Of a stretch of 64,000 nucleotides of DNA, positions 30,907 through 43,245 are shown piece after piece. This stretch comes from Sphaerulina vaccinii (lineage: Eukaryota; Ascomycota; Dothideomycetes; Mycosphaerellales; Mycosphaerellaceae). The stretch spans positions 1,736,001 through 1,800,000 of the forward strand of contig JAKUDP010000007.1 of assembly GCA_022570795.1 (NCBI GenBank). The letters run 5' to 3'. The notes beneath the pieces were generated by a model. The model saw only the letters and a program-made list of their open reading frames with translations. It made no database searches and was not told the DNA's origin. Positions within the stretch are counted from its first letter, which is position 1. The number at the start of each line of letters is the position of its first letter. The position numbers and the translations under genes are program-made.

Positions 30907-33568
30907 ATCTCTGATGGTATGCTCACGAACGAAAGCGTGAGTTGATTTGAGGAGCTAAGGAAAGAGCTCGACTGTTATTCTTTGGTAGGAGGTGCTGAAG
31001 GAAGCACAAAAAGGTTTCAAGGGCCTCAAGTCCTCTTATACTACCTGCAAGGCTCGCATGGTCCCGCCGAAGCTCGCCATCGATGGAAAGCTCCATAGAA
31101 TTTGTGCAGGCAAGGACTAATAGAATTCCGTGGCTGGCCAGAAAAAAGTTGCTTCAGCAACAGTAGATCGAATGCAGGTCCGCAGAGCACATGCCCGGAA
31201 GGTCTGAACGGAACCGGTGCAAGCACATATCTAGCTGCAGGTAGCCGACCAGGAGCACATCCAACAACCAGTGTGAAAGCAAGGAAAGAGGTCCATATTG
31301 GCTCAAAGTGGGATAGCGGTACCATTGGAGCGAGTGGTGATGTCGTAGAAACAGCCGACATGACTTGATGCGAAGAGCGTGTCGCGGGGCATTGAGCCCA
31401 GACGCGCTACGGTCCTTAGCACGTGCAAGTGAAGACCATCCCACCATGCGCCATCTCGTATGGTGCTACGGAGGCGTCACCGATCAATCGATTGAGATTC
31501 GAAGCTGCAAGATCTTAGCGCATTCGCGTACCGAGATATTTGTGTCAATCGCGTACACCTCTTAGAGCATTTCTATCACATGGTCTTCCCTGTAAGACTC
31601 TTTCTCAATGGCAAAGATTGATACACCTTTTCTCGTCCATGTGCCCATTTCAACTGGCTAGCCGCGTCGTGTCTTGATCTGCAGATGAAGCATATTAGAT
31701 GATAGTTCCAACTGGGTGGTCGCTGTACATGTGTGGAGCCTTCGGTGACGCAATTGACTTCGCCGTGCTGCATTGGCAGGCTGCACAACAGTTGGCATGC
31801 AACACATAAAACAGTCCTCGGCATCATAATCGCATCATGAATCCCTCATCTCCCCGTTCTCCATGCATGAATGGAGAAACCGGTGGGGTGATTTATGTGC
31901 TTGGAGTGCATAAGCGAGGAGAGCTGCGAGTCCTTGGCGCTATCGAGTCGGTAAAGTATACACACCATGCTGTCCTTCAGGTTCCTTGAAAGGTTGACGA
32001 TCATCTCTGTGAAATGTCGACCTTCCAATGATTCAGGATATGGATTGAGTTGTTTCTTAGTAGAGGACGAGTTGCTGACTGAGATGCCCACAGCTTCGCC
32101 GAAACAATCCCAATAGTCAGGGCAGGGACCTGAACAACCAGTCGTCCGAACCAGAAGCAGGAGTACTGAGACTAGCCGATGAATCTGCCTGGACTTCGAG
32201 GTTCCCTATACTCAAACGCTGCATGCGAAGAATGGAGCCTCGCTGCGACTTCTCGGAACAGCCGCAGCGGTATTCTCACGAGAGCTTGACGCGCAAGCCG
32301 AGTACAAGATCTTGGCTTGCCATGTTCGTCGAAACATATCCGGGCTCAATCATCGAAATGCGGCTATATCTCGTTCCGAACTTGTCTGTCTCACGCTGCA
32401 ATTCTGACGTTGACAAAGTCGGGAGACACAGCGTTGAACAGGCAGCAGGCGAGCCAACGTGCTGCAAGAGTTATGCAACAACCTGAGCAGGCATGCTTGG
32501 AGTCTGCATCTCTGGGGTGCGGTGCAATGGATGCAAGGGCGCGTCTTGCATAGCCATGCTCGTAACTGTGGTGGCACGATGCTGAGCATTGATTTCACGG
32601 CACATCAACTTCGCTCCGGAGTGAATCGCGTCGTATTCGCTGTTCGAGTCGTGTAATTGGCGCGTAGGAAGAGGTGAGTATTGCGGATATTTTGCAGCCT
32701 CGCAGGGAATCACCGAGCGGTGAGCCATGCCATCGCGTTTTCTAGGTGAGACAACGTGGAGACCACCTGCACTTCCGCGAGAAGAGCAGACTCATCTGAT
32801 CTGCCCGCGCAGATTGAACAGTCTTGCAGCTTGAAGGAGTGGAGTGTGCATTTCACGTGGACGCGTGGTAGATCTTCAAGACTTGGACTTGACGAGCGGT
32901 GTAGCTTTTTCTTATCGTGGTCTCCGGTTTCATGGCGATTAGGGCGTGATCTTGTCTTGCATATCGAGGCGGGGAAGGGGTGCTAACAATGCTCGTGGAG
33001 CTTGTTGTTGTTGTGTACGTGAAGGAGAAGGAACGCGTGAGATCGAGGTATATCCTAGTCGACGATCCTAGTTTGACACCTGAGGCTTCCATATCAGCTG
33101 TAATTGACAGTGCATCCTCGATAGGTTGAGTGAACTATCGACGACGACGGCATCGAAGTGTTCCAAAAACAATATGAGAAGGCTGCTATCAATATCTAAA
33201 TGTTTGAGGAGTTTGAAGCAGAACGGCCGAGTTGGTGCAACACAATTCAAGAAAGTCCGAATTAGCTGTTTTCCGGAAATATCGATATTCTGACACGTCC
33301 CTCGCAAACAACTACAACACTTAGCCATTTTCGGCAAGTACGCATCTCATCTCGAGATGGGAGTCGAGATGACAGTCGATCAGGTGCGATTCGACAGGCA
33401 ATTCAAGACCATGCAAAGAGGAGGATTCACAGAGGACGAATAGCCTGAAAGAGCTTCATGTAATGTTTCATTATGATCTACCATACCGTAACAATCGCTC
33501 CACGTCTTCTCCGACAACCATGCCAACCATGCCATATGCCAGACCGTACCATACTTTGCCTTCCTGGC
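30907..33568. other. Long intergenic region
   Basis: No supported gene. Overlapping frames of 60-106 codons on both strands (31041-31565, 32223-32728, 32853-33337) have no domains or convincing splice joins. No array A/B repeat copy was found here. It holds the mysA-like promoter at the left and the 3' flank of the secreted-protein gene at the right. Confidence 0.45.
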
Positions 33569-33912
33569 TCATTGAGAGCACATGATCAACCCTGCTCCGC
33601 TACCACAACCAACATCAAAGCCAGGACTCTTGACGACATAGGCATCAGGCTTAGTATGCGTAAACATTCCACCGTACTCATAGCTGCAGCAGAATGTGTC
33701 TGAAGCGTTGAATTAGCGACTGTCTAGAACAACAGCGGCATGGATAGCTTACGCTTCTTATCAGCTTCACAAGACCCATCTCCTCCCCAACCCCTGTTGC
33801 AGTAGATCGCTCTCTTGGTCCATGATTCGGGCTTGAAGCCTTTCAATGCCGGGACAGCGGTGACGAACGTGATGAGGGAGGTGAGAGTGAGGATGAAGGC
33901 TGAAATATGCAT
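33569..33912 (-). CDS. Small secreted cysteine-rich protein (effector candidate)
   Basis: Two exons, 33912-33753 and 33699-33569, encode 96 residues. A 53-nt intron (donor GTAAGC) lies inside codon 54. The signal peptide (AFILTLTSLITFVTAVPA) is followed by a possible processing site (WTKRAI; Kex2-type KR). The mature part of about 60 residues has six Cys: one after IY, one in GSCEAD, a CC pair in FCCSY, then VGCGSG and the penultimate IMCSQ. The Cys spacing is not that of a hydrophobin with eight Cys. Function is unknown; such proteins are often antimicrobial or host-interacting in fungi. The frame opens 44 codons upstream, but only this ATG gives a signal peptide. Confidence 0.75.
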
Positions 33913-34868
33913 CTTGATGTCTTGCTGTGGAGAAAAGGTTGAGCTGTGGAGTGACTCTTGGTAGGGAGGTATTGATTGTTTGTGAGCTGATGACTTGCAA
34001 TATAATACCGTGTGCTGGAATTTATAGCAGTATTTGTACCTCACAGAACTGCTCGTCGGTGATGCCCATAGGTGCTATCTCAAAGAGAAGTCTTAGGTGT
34101 GCTCGTATTTCGCTTCGAATCTGCCGTGAAAACGATGTACGCTCATATCATCAACTGTGATGGGAGCTATCCCGCGACGCTATGCTCCAGGATGATCTTC
34201 ATGGAGTATTGATCCCCATCATTAGCTTCAGCAGTATAGTGAATGGCGGAGCCAAGTCCTACGTTCGTGAGACCAATTCGCCGAAGACACCACGGAGTAC
34301 CAAGCCAGTGTACAGCATCCTTATCGCACTGGGCGCGCCGGACAACGACCGATTCCGAGTCCTGGTCGTAGCCAGAGTGGCATTGCACATGTCTCGCATC
34401 ACCATGCTATGCCCAGAACTCGAATATCCGTACTCTACGCACGTAGTGCATCACACTAGCATATCCCCATGTTTCCGATATAATTTCGCGAACTCATCTG
34501 AGTCGAGCAACGCGCGCGGACACCAGAACGTCCTTCTTTCGAAACCCCCGTGGCTGACAATGCGGTGTTCGAATGCACCATTGTGGTAGCCTGAAAACGA
34601 GGATTTTTATCTCTCGTTGGAGCGCCAGATCTGCAAGGTGATAACACTCACTCGAGGCCGTATTTGGCATATCGACCGCTCACTGGACGCCCGAAGAGTG
34701 CGTGGACGTGCGGCGGAAGGGCCAAGATCCAAGTTATAGTATCTCCCGACACCCGAACTAACGTATCAGCATGCGGGACCTTGGACCATTCTCTGTCCTG
34801 GCGGTTGGCCAGGACAATTCGAGTAAGGCCTCTTCAACAGAAGTCTCATAGAGTCTTGTATTCCTGCT
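33913..34868. other. Intergenic
   Basis: A 135-codon plus-strand frame at 34182-34589 has no recognisable domain. Nothing else supported. Confidence 0.45.
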
Positions 34869-36059
34869 TCATCCACCTCTTATCGTCTTCACTCCTCCGT
34901 TCCCAAGGCTCTCCGCAACAGTGCTCTTTCCTTGCGTGCTGGTAATGCCACCCATCTCTCTCAACAGCTTGGTCACCTCTTCCACCTCATACACTTTGCT
35001 GCTCATGAACTTCGTTGCCCACCCCTCGTTCTTCTTGATCTCATCGTGCGCTGATATCCAGTACTTGACATCTACCGTTTTCACGATCTCGACACCGCCA
35101 GGAGCTCCACCACTAATCAAACCGCCTAGGATTTTAGGGTTTGCTTCCACATTGAACGCGTGGAATAGCGCGGTGACTGGGAGAGCACCCGGAAGTGGCG
35201 CCAGATGACGATCAATGTATGGGCGGAGATTCGAGGGATCGATGCCATGCGGGGTGTAGAGGATCGAGACTGCAGACTCGAGGTTTGGCTGATTCGCGGG
35301 AGTGTTAGGTCTTCGATCAGAAGTAGTGCTTGGTAGGCGGCGCGTGTCGGTAGTCGAAGAGGTCGAGCGTAAAGAGATACTCTTCATAACGCTGATTGAT
35401 GGCTTCTTGCGAATGGTCTTGCTCACTGGGCTCAGTATTCCAGGACGAGATGCCATGGGAAGGTCACTTAAGTTTACGGCTGTTCCTTCGACTGTGGTGA
35501 ACACAGTACCAGGAGGACGGTACGTGATGCCAATAGCATTGTGTAGACGTGTCAAATCACCTTTGGTAGTTATGTTGGTGATTGTGATCTCGCCAGCGGC
35601 CGACGAAGAAGAGTATGCTTCGATCGGGATGCGAATCAGCCTAGCGTCTCCCTTCGAAGTACTGTATGTTGGTATCTCCTCTATGATGTTAGGGTTGTCG
35701 AAGTGCTTCCATTCGCGGATCTTGAAGGCAGCCTTTGGCGTTGCAAAGATCCTCGTCTTGGTATCTCTGTCCAACGAGCAGAGTGTCTCCTGGTGACAGT
35801 GATCTGGCTTATCCTGGCTAATAACCACCACGTCGAGCTCGTCCTTCAGCTCCTTCAGTGATCGAATGGCCGAAATCTCATTGTGGTAGGTTGTTGCAAA
35901 CTTTGGGTGGAATACAGAGCTTGCGCCGTCCAACCATGGATCTATTAGAATCGAAATGCTTCCAGGAAATTTGCCTTTCAGATTCTTAGGCGCAAATGAC
36001 GGTTTGAAGGTCAAGAGAAAGGAGCTGTCGGCGTTCAATTGCTGAACTGTCAACGACAT
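34869..36059 (-). CDS. Metallo-beta-lactamase-fold protein with altered metal motif
   Basis: A single-exon gene of 396 residues. The fold is suggested by an N-terminal beta region (SILIDPWLDGASSVF), the loop LDVVVISQDKPDHCHQETL (about residues 75-93), an ARLIRIPIEAYSS strand and the late NVEANPKILGG segment. In active members the loop reads HxHxDH; here the first two His positions are Gln and Lys while Asp-His remains. It is related to UlaG-like fungal hydrolases of unknown substrate. A Ser/Thr-rich insertion sits near residues 210-260. It is divergent from the zinc-finger gene across about 1.5 kb. The fold call is firm, the activity uncertain. Confidence 0.78.
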   Translation of the reverse strand: MSLTVQQLNADSSFLLTFKPSFAPKNLKGKFPGSISILIDPWLDGASSVFHPKFATTYHNEISAIRSLKELKDELDVVVISQDKPDHCHQETLCSLDRDTKTRIFATPKAAFKIREWKHFDNPNIIEEIPTYSTSKGDARLIRIPIEAYSSSSAAGEITITNITTKGDLTRLHNAIGITYRPPGTVFTTVEGTAVNLSDLPMASRPGILSPVSKTIRKKPSISVMKSISLRSTSSTTDTRRLPSTTSDRRPNTPANQPNLESAVSILYTPHGIDPSNLRPYIDRHLAPLPGALPVTALFHAFNVEANPKILGGLISGGAPGGVEIVKTVDVKYWISAHDEIKKNEGWATKFMSSKVYEVEEVTKLLREMGGITSTQGKSTVAESLGNGGVKTIRGG

Positions 36060-37532
36060 TTCTTCGTCCGGACTGGTTAACGCTGTGTAGGTCGCCGGGA
36101 GTCGTGGATATCGTGTCTGGTCTTGTAGGTCATCTTGGTGTTATCAACACGCCGGACGGTGTGGAAGAAGTCAACATTTATCAGGAATGCAAGGCATTTG
36201 GAGTTCGTGGCAGCCCGGTCACCAGTACGTCAACTGTGTGGCATATAACAAGGGCTCGATCCTGGAACGCTGTCGAAGTGGAGGGATTGCGAGGCATGCA
36301 GAGCACAAACGCAGAAGGAGAGTACTTTGTACGACGTGACAGCATGCCCGCAGCTGTCACTACTAGTCAGTCCAGATGCACCCTTTGCACGCCTCGACCA
36401 TGCGCAGCCACCAAAAGATGAGCTTGGCGGTGTTGGCGGGTGATGTTGTCGCGGTTTGCGAAGCCCAAGCGGGCGGTGGCCCCGAGAGAAAGGCAAGACG
36501 AAGCGTGAAGGATTGCAATATGCATCTGTTGCCGGATAGCGCCGCTTGGAGAAGTCAGCCTCGATGTGGTCGAGGATGAGGATGGTCATGGCGCTGGCAA
36601 GCTCTCTGGCGAGTCGAACACAATCTCAACTCGTCGTTCTTGTCTTCATCATCATCACCGACACCATCATCACATTCGACAAGTCCATCAGCGTCGCCAT
36701 CAGACTTGCACAGTCTCCACGACGGAAACGCCGCACTCGGAATGCGACACTGAGATTTGGCTCCCGAGGATCGCATGCGACAGAAATGTCTGGGCCACGG
36801 ATGACTGCGGCCAGTGGCTCAGATCCCTGCCTTGCACCACCGATTCTGTAACATCCAACCGAGGATCGCGTTGCTCTGCGTCTCGTTGGCGGTAGGTGCT
36901 GGCGTGCGATTGCGATGCAGCGATAACATGCTCTTCAGAAGGTCAGCACAACCGTGAAACAGCGTGCAGTGCATTCGGCGTTGGAACCAGATGTGGTTTC
37001 TTGGTGATGATCCAATCATAGTCCTTTGTCCATGAAACGGCGGGCTATCGTTCGGCTTTATCATAGAGGCGGGGTGAATTCAAGGCATTCAACGCTTCAA
37101 ACGCACGAGCACGCACTCTCCCTCCATCCCACCACACTGAGATTGACGAGAGAGAATTGCGTGCAGTGTATGACTCCGAATCATCAGCACTACAGACAGC
37201 AGATGTATCTCAGCCAACCATACAGCTTTACAAACACAGCTTCAGCACAACATCCTGGAACATTTCGATCTGCACAGCAAGCTTGAAACTGTTGCTGCTC
37301 CAATCTGGAGCTCCCCCATTCCATAAGCTTCGTGGCAGATTCTCCGATTCTCTTGGATCTTTGCGAGCACCAGCGGCGAGGAGGTGCTTCCTGCTGCTAA
37401 CCCTGGATAGCGAAGGGTTTCTGAGCTACTGCCTGTCGCCACTATTGCTCGCACCGACCGAACCAAGTGCTTCGACAGCTCGCAGCTTGTCTGACTGCAA
37501 AGCTCAGCTCTTCATTGACCCAGGGTACCGCA
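36060..37532. other. Intergenic, upstream of the zinc-finger gene
   Basis: No supported coding gene; several overlapping frames of about 100 codons on both strands look like chance. The length suggests a long regulated promoter and 5' leader for the regulator at 37533, as is common for developmental factors (inference). Confidence 0.45.
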
Positions 37533-39382
37533 ATGCCTCCACGAACTCATCTTACCTCTCAGTTCGCTGTTTCTGCAACTGGAGAGAACGAGGTTGTGTG
37601 TCCGCTGCGCAATCAGGACTCGTCGGCGTGTAGGAAACGATGTTTAGGCGTAAGTCCTCACCTCCACCTACAATGGCAGCGACGACGAACAATGAACCCC
37701 TCACCTCGAATCACACCACCTCCATATCATGTCGGCACCACAATGGATGGGTACGGAGCACTAACAATGTGGCGCCTCACAGGAAAAGAAGTACCGCTCG
37801 ATGCAAGAGCACATCCGCCGTGCCCATCCCGAGTATTACATCGCGAAGCTGCCTGCCACGAGGGAGTCATTCGAGTTGATGATCACCTCGCCTCCTCACG
37901 AACGACCTGCAGTAGATCCGAACCACGCCAACCACCACCACAGCCATAGTCACTCGTCGCATAGCAACAACAACCAGCTACAACAGCACTCTGATCTCTC
38001 AGGTCTGTCACCCGCCTTTCACTTTGACTCGCGAGGGCTAGGCTCATCCTTGGAAGGCTATCATCACTCTCTTGTCGACCAGCATGATGGCGGCTACTAC
38101 ACAAACGACGACCCTCATGCTCTTGCTCTGTACAATGGTATGCAGGCTGAGCAGCGCTCGTCTGACGAGTACCGCCGAGGGTCGCTGATACCGGCCGCAT
38201 CTGCTGCCGCCGCCCTGGCGCAGTTGCACTACCATCGGCCAGACTCAGACTCGGGCTGGGGGGAGAACAACATGCAGGTGAATTTCCCTGTCCTTGCTGA
38301 TTCGCCTACTGTTACTGAAGCGGATGTTCTTCAGAATTACTTCAACGACACGAATCATGACTACAAGAACAACCAGATGCATGTGGACCCCGCACTGCAA
38401 GACACTGGCTTCATGCATGATCAATCATACAATGTGGGTACACAGCAAGACAACCAGGGCTTGCTACCTAGCAACCTCACACGCTCGCCACCAGACCGGT
38501 CGACCACACTTCCTCCTCTGCAGCGGAGCCTGTCTAGGTCTGGTGGGATCACCAGGCCGCGTAAGTCTAGCCTCACCAGCGCCAGGATCAGCAAGCATGA
38601 GCGTAAGAGATCAAAGGAGCAGCTGGGTAAGGAGAATTGGAGTGATTCCAAGGCCTTCTTTGCTAATGCATTGGCTGCAGGCCAACTTCATCCTGGCCGA
38701 CGCTGGGAAGACTTGATTGAGGCTGCAGCCTCAGCGACGGAAGAGGAGGGCTCACGCGATCTTACGCCGGTACGTGGACACACATTGTTCATGCCATACC
38801 CCCAGGCATTCTGTTGAGCGAGGCTTTACCTCTGTCTCGTTGTAGGAGGTACTGATCATGGTCGCGCAGATTCCTGCATCACCTTACCAGTCGCCGCAAG
38901 TGAATAATCGAACCTCGCTGCCGCCATTCGCCCTTGGATCACAGTTCCAGTCTTTCCAAGCATCACCGCTGAATAGAGCCTTGACGCCACCGGCTGCCGA
39001 TCATGCTGGCCTTGATCTGCAGACGTTCCCTTCTGTGGACAGCAGCTTGAGCAGTAACCTCAGCAACCACCACGCACACCACAACAGCACCGACTCCGGG
39101 TCACAGTTTCACATCATGAACCCATCATCGATTGACTCTACGTCTTCGCCAATGTTCAATGCGAACAAGACTGAAATTGGTGTACATGCCAGCTACTGTT
39201 CGGGCTGCCGACGACCTAACAACATCAACGACATGTTTGGATGCTCAGGCTGCATGGGATCGCTGTGCAGTGCATGTACCGATGCCCTGGTCACCAGCCA
39301 GAGCCAGGGTCGACCTGTCAAGTGCCCACGCTGCCACGCATCGGATTCGAGCTTCAAACCATTTCAGTTCGAGTTCGCGTAG
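37533..39382 (+). CDS. C2H2-type zinc-finger regulator with C-terminal Cys-rich domain
   Basis: Three exons, 37533-37649, 37783-38769 and 38846-39382 (introns 133 and 76 nt), encode 546 residues. The first splice joins CRKRCLG to EKKYRSMQEHIRRAHPEY, completing a C2H2-like finger at about residues 23-55. A long His/Asn/Ser/Gln-rich middle follows. A basic Ser-rich segment (SSLTSARISKHERKRSK) leads to a short conserved-looking block around WEDLIEAAASATEEE. The C-terminus has a second metal-binding module with eight Cys (YCSGCRR, FGCSGCMGSLCSAC, VKCPRCH). The layout is that of a nuclear regulator; its targets are unknown. The stop is TAG followed by CAG CCA, and the frame stays open for 147 more codons (see findings). 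Confidence 0.8.
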
Positions 39383-39418
39383 CAGCCAGAGCTCCCCTTG
39401 CCCATTGATTTAACATAC

Positions 39419-39826
39419 ATGAGCGAGGCGCGAGCTGCGAGGAAAAGACTGGGTAGACGAATCTATCCCACAAAAGGGAAGCCGAGCGAGAGAGTCAACA
39501 CTCTCCCTCGTCTTACGACACGCACCCATATTGCGTCGAAGGGACTTCCCACCCCACTGACACGGCCTGTCTCTTCAACAATTGGCCCTGGGCTTGGCGA
39601 GCCGTTCAATTTCGCAACACCACAAGAGAAGCTTGATTCCACATTCAAGCTTGACAACGAACACGACGACCTGGACGATATGTTTTTGGCGGATGAGTCC
39701 GTCTTCATGGAGGCAGCGGAACTGGAAAGCTGCCTCAACGAGCACGAAGTACACAACTCTATAGAGAATGATCTCGACATGAGCATGATGATTAAGTCTG
39801 ATGGTTATGAAGAGCCGGATACCTGA
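39419..39826 (+). CDS. In-frame acidic extension of the zinc-finger gene, or small separate gene
   Basis: This frame is in phase with the preceding zinc-finger exon and is uninterrupted from just after its TAG (39380-39382) to the stop at 39824-39826. From its own ATG it would encode 135 residues. The N-terminal part is basic (ARAARKRLGRRIYPTKGK). The C-terminal half is acidic with spaced hydrophobics (EHDDLDDMFLADESVF, AAELESCLNEHEV), like an activation domain. Three readings are open: programmed stop-codon readthrough, an alternatively spliced C-terminus, or an independent small gene. Only coding-like composition and phase support it. Confidence 0.4.
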   Translation: MSEARAARKRLGRRIYPTKGKPSERVNTLPRLTTRTHIASKGLPTPLTRPVSSTIGPGLGEPFNFATPQEKLDSTFKLDNEHDDLDDMFLADESVFMEAAELESCLNEHEVHNSIENDLDMSMMIKSDGYEEPDT

Positions 39827-41888
39827 AAGTGCGCACAACCATGAATGCAAAAAACCAAAACCGGACTCCCTCGAACGCCACACCCACAGGAGAGCACCGA
39901 ATACCTCTCCCACTTGGAGGAGAGGATCAAAGCTGCACGCACACCATTCTTTGCATAGCATCGCTGGAACTCCAAGCCACCGATGGTCCGGATCGGCTGG
40001 GAGTGGCGGATATGGAGACAATATCAACATTCGATTCGCTTCTACGAGTGCACCCTATAGAAGAAAACAAGCCGCAAGGCTAACGGTCGTTATCGATTCA
40101 CGACGACACGACGACACGAAAGGAAGAAAAGTGCAGCGAGGCGACTGCGCTCGAACTGCATCGCACGGCGCTGGTGGAGTTGATTCAGAATACAAACGTC
40201 CTGCAGAACATGACGAGGACAATACAATGCGAGAAGAGGATGGAATGCCTCGCGCACACATTTGACGAAAAAGCTTCTCACTCGACGCAGGCGCTGTGGC
40301 TGGGGACTTTTAAGTCTCGATTGAGCTTCAGTCTTGTACTGGAAAGTCTTGCTCTTATTCACTGCTTACCTGTTTGTAGATGGAATGCTTTGAAGTCCCA
40401 CAGCGAGGGATTGAACGTACTGTAGATAGAGTGGAGCTCGACTTCCAGCTTCTGAACCTTCTGTTCTCAGAGGAGTGAGACAGAAGGGAGAGAGTGAAAT
40501 TCATGATGCGATTGATCTCTGTATTCTTTCTCAATGTGACCCACTCGAAAACATTGCATCGTATGTTCAAAGCTTGCCGGCGTTGTGGCATCGTTCGGAG
40601 AGCATGACCGCGAGCGTCTACTCAGGCCACTGTATACAACTCCGTGGAACCCAGTATCGAGGCTCTTATGTGTACATGCCCTCCTGGTTTCCAGCATTGC
40701 GCACTTGCATGGCGTGGTTGTAACCGCCTTTGCAACTCATCTGCAGCGTTGACATTTGCGGTCTTCATTCTATAACAAGCTAACAGTCGGCGAGCATGAT
40801 ATGCTCTTGCACGACAGTAGAGCATCTAGCATTGGTAAAATCTGTGGCATCGATGTTGGAGGTTCTGTATGGACGATCGTTCGCCGATGTCGTCCGATTT
40901 TAAACTTTGTGTAGCCCGGTGAGAAAAGTCATGCACCAACACCCTTCCATCAACCCGCATATGACCGAATAAAATATTGCCGACGCCCACTCGTTCATAG
41001 GCTTGTGAGAGCTGCAAGGTCGAAGCTGTACCTTGGAGGAAATTCTCCGGCAGAGTCGTTGAAAAGGAGCAAGGACCCACGCTCTTTGACAGCTGTTCCT
41101 TCTCACCAAGCGATATTTGCATCTGACCGAGTGCGTACCGGAGACAGACCACTCTGCGTATACAAAAAGCCCGCCTGTACCATCTTTCGCTCACGACAGT
41201 CCTCGGGTCAGCCATAAGCAACACTCCCAAAGCGCCAAACCCGATTGCCATAAGCGACAACTCTCCCGGACTGTTTGTTGAGTCACCGAATTGCTATTCC
41301 CTTCGTGAAAATCTTCAAGAGATCAGCAGCATCTCCCTACCACCTCTCACATCCGCCACATAACCATCCAACATGGTTCCTGATATCGCTCGACTCGGCT
41401 CGGTCTCGCCAGAAGTAGTGAAGGTCGAGAAAGATCTGATCGATGCCTCCGCCAGTACCGACTATGTCGGAAGAAGGCCTTCCACTTCCTCTGGACGAGA
41501 CACGAAGAGAATCAGTAAGTCAAAGCCCTCATACATGTCTGCCATCACAGTCCCCGGAATCGCCAGGACGCCTCACACGTGCCCGTACCTGCACATCCGC
41601 CGTCGCCGCCTGGAAGAGAGCTCTCGTCTGTGCCGCAGTCTGGTTCGAAGATTGATTCGATAAGGTGGTCTGCACACCGCCTGATTGGGCAAAAGAAACC
41701 GGGAGTTGATGCCCACATTCTTCAAATCTGGTCCTTCTTCCAAAAACAACATCACCTCCTTCCCACACGACCATCTCCAGCTCCATCGACAATACATCTC
41801 TGGTATCTTGGATAGACGATACTGCCGCCGCCACCGTTCCACTCGTTCATCGCCGCATCGGACCTTTCAACAAGGACGCTGCTTCAGC
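39827..41888. other. Intergenic, includes EMG1 leader
   Basis: No supported gene. A 144-codon minus frame at 40826-41260 begins with a hydrophobic stretch but shows no family. An upstream frame at 41373 and a GTAAGT at 41515 lie in the likely EMG1 5' leader, and no splice was found that joins them in frame to EMG1. Confidence 0.45.
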
Positions 41889-42720
41889 ATGGCTAACCAA
41901 ATGCCCGCCTTCACAGGAACGCAGACGCAATCACTGCCTCCTCCAGCGCTCCCGCAATTAGTCGCCGAACAGGCGCACCCCATCGCCTCCTCCGATAAAG
42001 ACACGAAGCGCCTCATAGTCGTTCTTTCCAATGCGAGTCTCGAAACATACAAAGCTGCACACGGCGGCAGAGGCGGTGCCAAAGACGACAAGTACTCGTT
42101 GCTCAACAGCGATGAGCACATTGGCGTGATGCGCAAGATGAACCGCGACATCAGCGATGCTCGTCCAGACATCACCCACCAGGTATGTCTTCATCAAAGC
42201 ATGTCTACCACCCCATTAATCCAACATTAATGGCTGGTATCAGTGTCTACTTACCCTGCTCGATTCGCCTGTCAACAAGGCTGGCAAGCTCCAGATCTAC
42301 ATCCATACTGCCAAAGGCGTCCTCATCGAGGTCTCACCAACTGTCCGAATCCCACGTACCTTCAAGCGTTTCGCGGGTCTTATGGTCCAGCTTCTGCACA
42401 AGCTATCCATTAGAAGCACTACCTCGCAGGAGAAGCTGCTCAAGGTCATCAAGAATCCAATCACCGATCACCTGCCGCCAAACTGCCGCAAGGTCACTCT
42501 CTCGTTCGACGCAGAAGTCGTGCGAGTTCGTGACTACATCAGCGATCTCGGACCGAAGGAGAGCATTTGCATCTTCATTGGTGCTATGGCCAAGGGTAAC
42601 GATACCTTTGCCGATGAGTACAAGGACGATTCGATCAGTATCTCCAACTACTCGCTTTCGGCAAGTGTTGCTTGCAGCAAGTTCTGCCACGCTGCAGAGG
42701 ACGTCTGGGACATCATCTAG
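41889..42720 (+). CDS. EMG1: 18S rRNA pseudouridine N1-methyltransferase Nep1/Emg1
   Basis: Two exons, 41889-42182 and 42244-42720 (intron 61 nt), encode 256 residues. The spliced join restores ARPDITHQ-CLLTLLDSPVNKAG, a signature of Nep1. Other landmarks are RLIVVLSNASLETYK, LLNSDEHIGVMRKM, LQIYIHTAKGVLIEV, IPRTFKRFAGLMVQLLHKL, DHLPPNCRKVTLSFDA and the C-terminal NYSLSASVACSKFCHAAED. Nep1 is a SPOUT-fold enzyme that methylates a pseudouridine in 18S rRNA and is required for small-subunit assembly in the nucleolus. The ATG at 41889 gives the normal short Pro/Gln-rich N-terminus; in-frame upstream ATGs exist but add non-conserved sequence. Confidence 0.95.
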
Positions 42721-43245
42721 AGGCCGTCTCTCACCGCTGGACACGACTAGCATCAGCATGAAATAGCAGACTATCGCAGACGGCATATATCAAGGCAAGT
42801 ATGGATAACGCTACTTGTTCAATGGCCATGATACCAACATCGTGGAGCATGGCAAGTGCGCTGGGAGATCGTTTGAGTTTTGCTATCTCGTGGATCACAA
42901 CATCACTGTGGGCAACACTTGAACTTTCTACCAGGATATGGTTACGTTAGGCTACAGTGGCGCATCACTATGTCTTGGTTGGTCTTTGCAAGATCTTTGT
43001 GTTTGTGTGTTGGCTAGCAATGTTCAGTTGGAGAACAGGCGAAGCTGAAGGCTTGGGATACAAAAGTTCTGCGCTTCTAAGCATGTTGAACTGACAGGAA
43101 AAGTATGTAGAGTATGATATTTAGGAAATGAAAGCATTCATAACGTGGTCCAAGGTCGTCTTCGACTCTCGACACTTCTCAGCCCAGCCTTACACCTGAC
43201 CATTGCCACTCGGCTTGGACAAGTAATCGGCACCTCCAAGCCAGC
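42721..43245. other. Intergenic between convergent genes
   Basis: Holds the 3' flanks of EMG1 and the GPI-protein gene. No gene seen. Confidence 0.5.

Noticed and set aside
41373..41663. Extra 5' exon(s) of EMG1 using the GTAAGT at 41515
   Set aside because: No acceptor was found that joins in frame to the conserved Nep1 sequence. The 41889 start already gives a complete protein.
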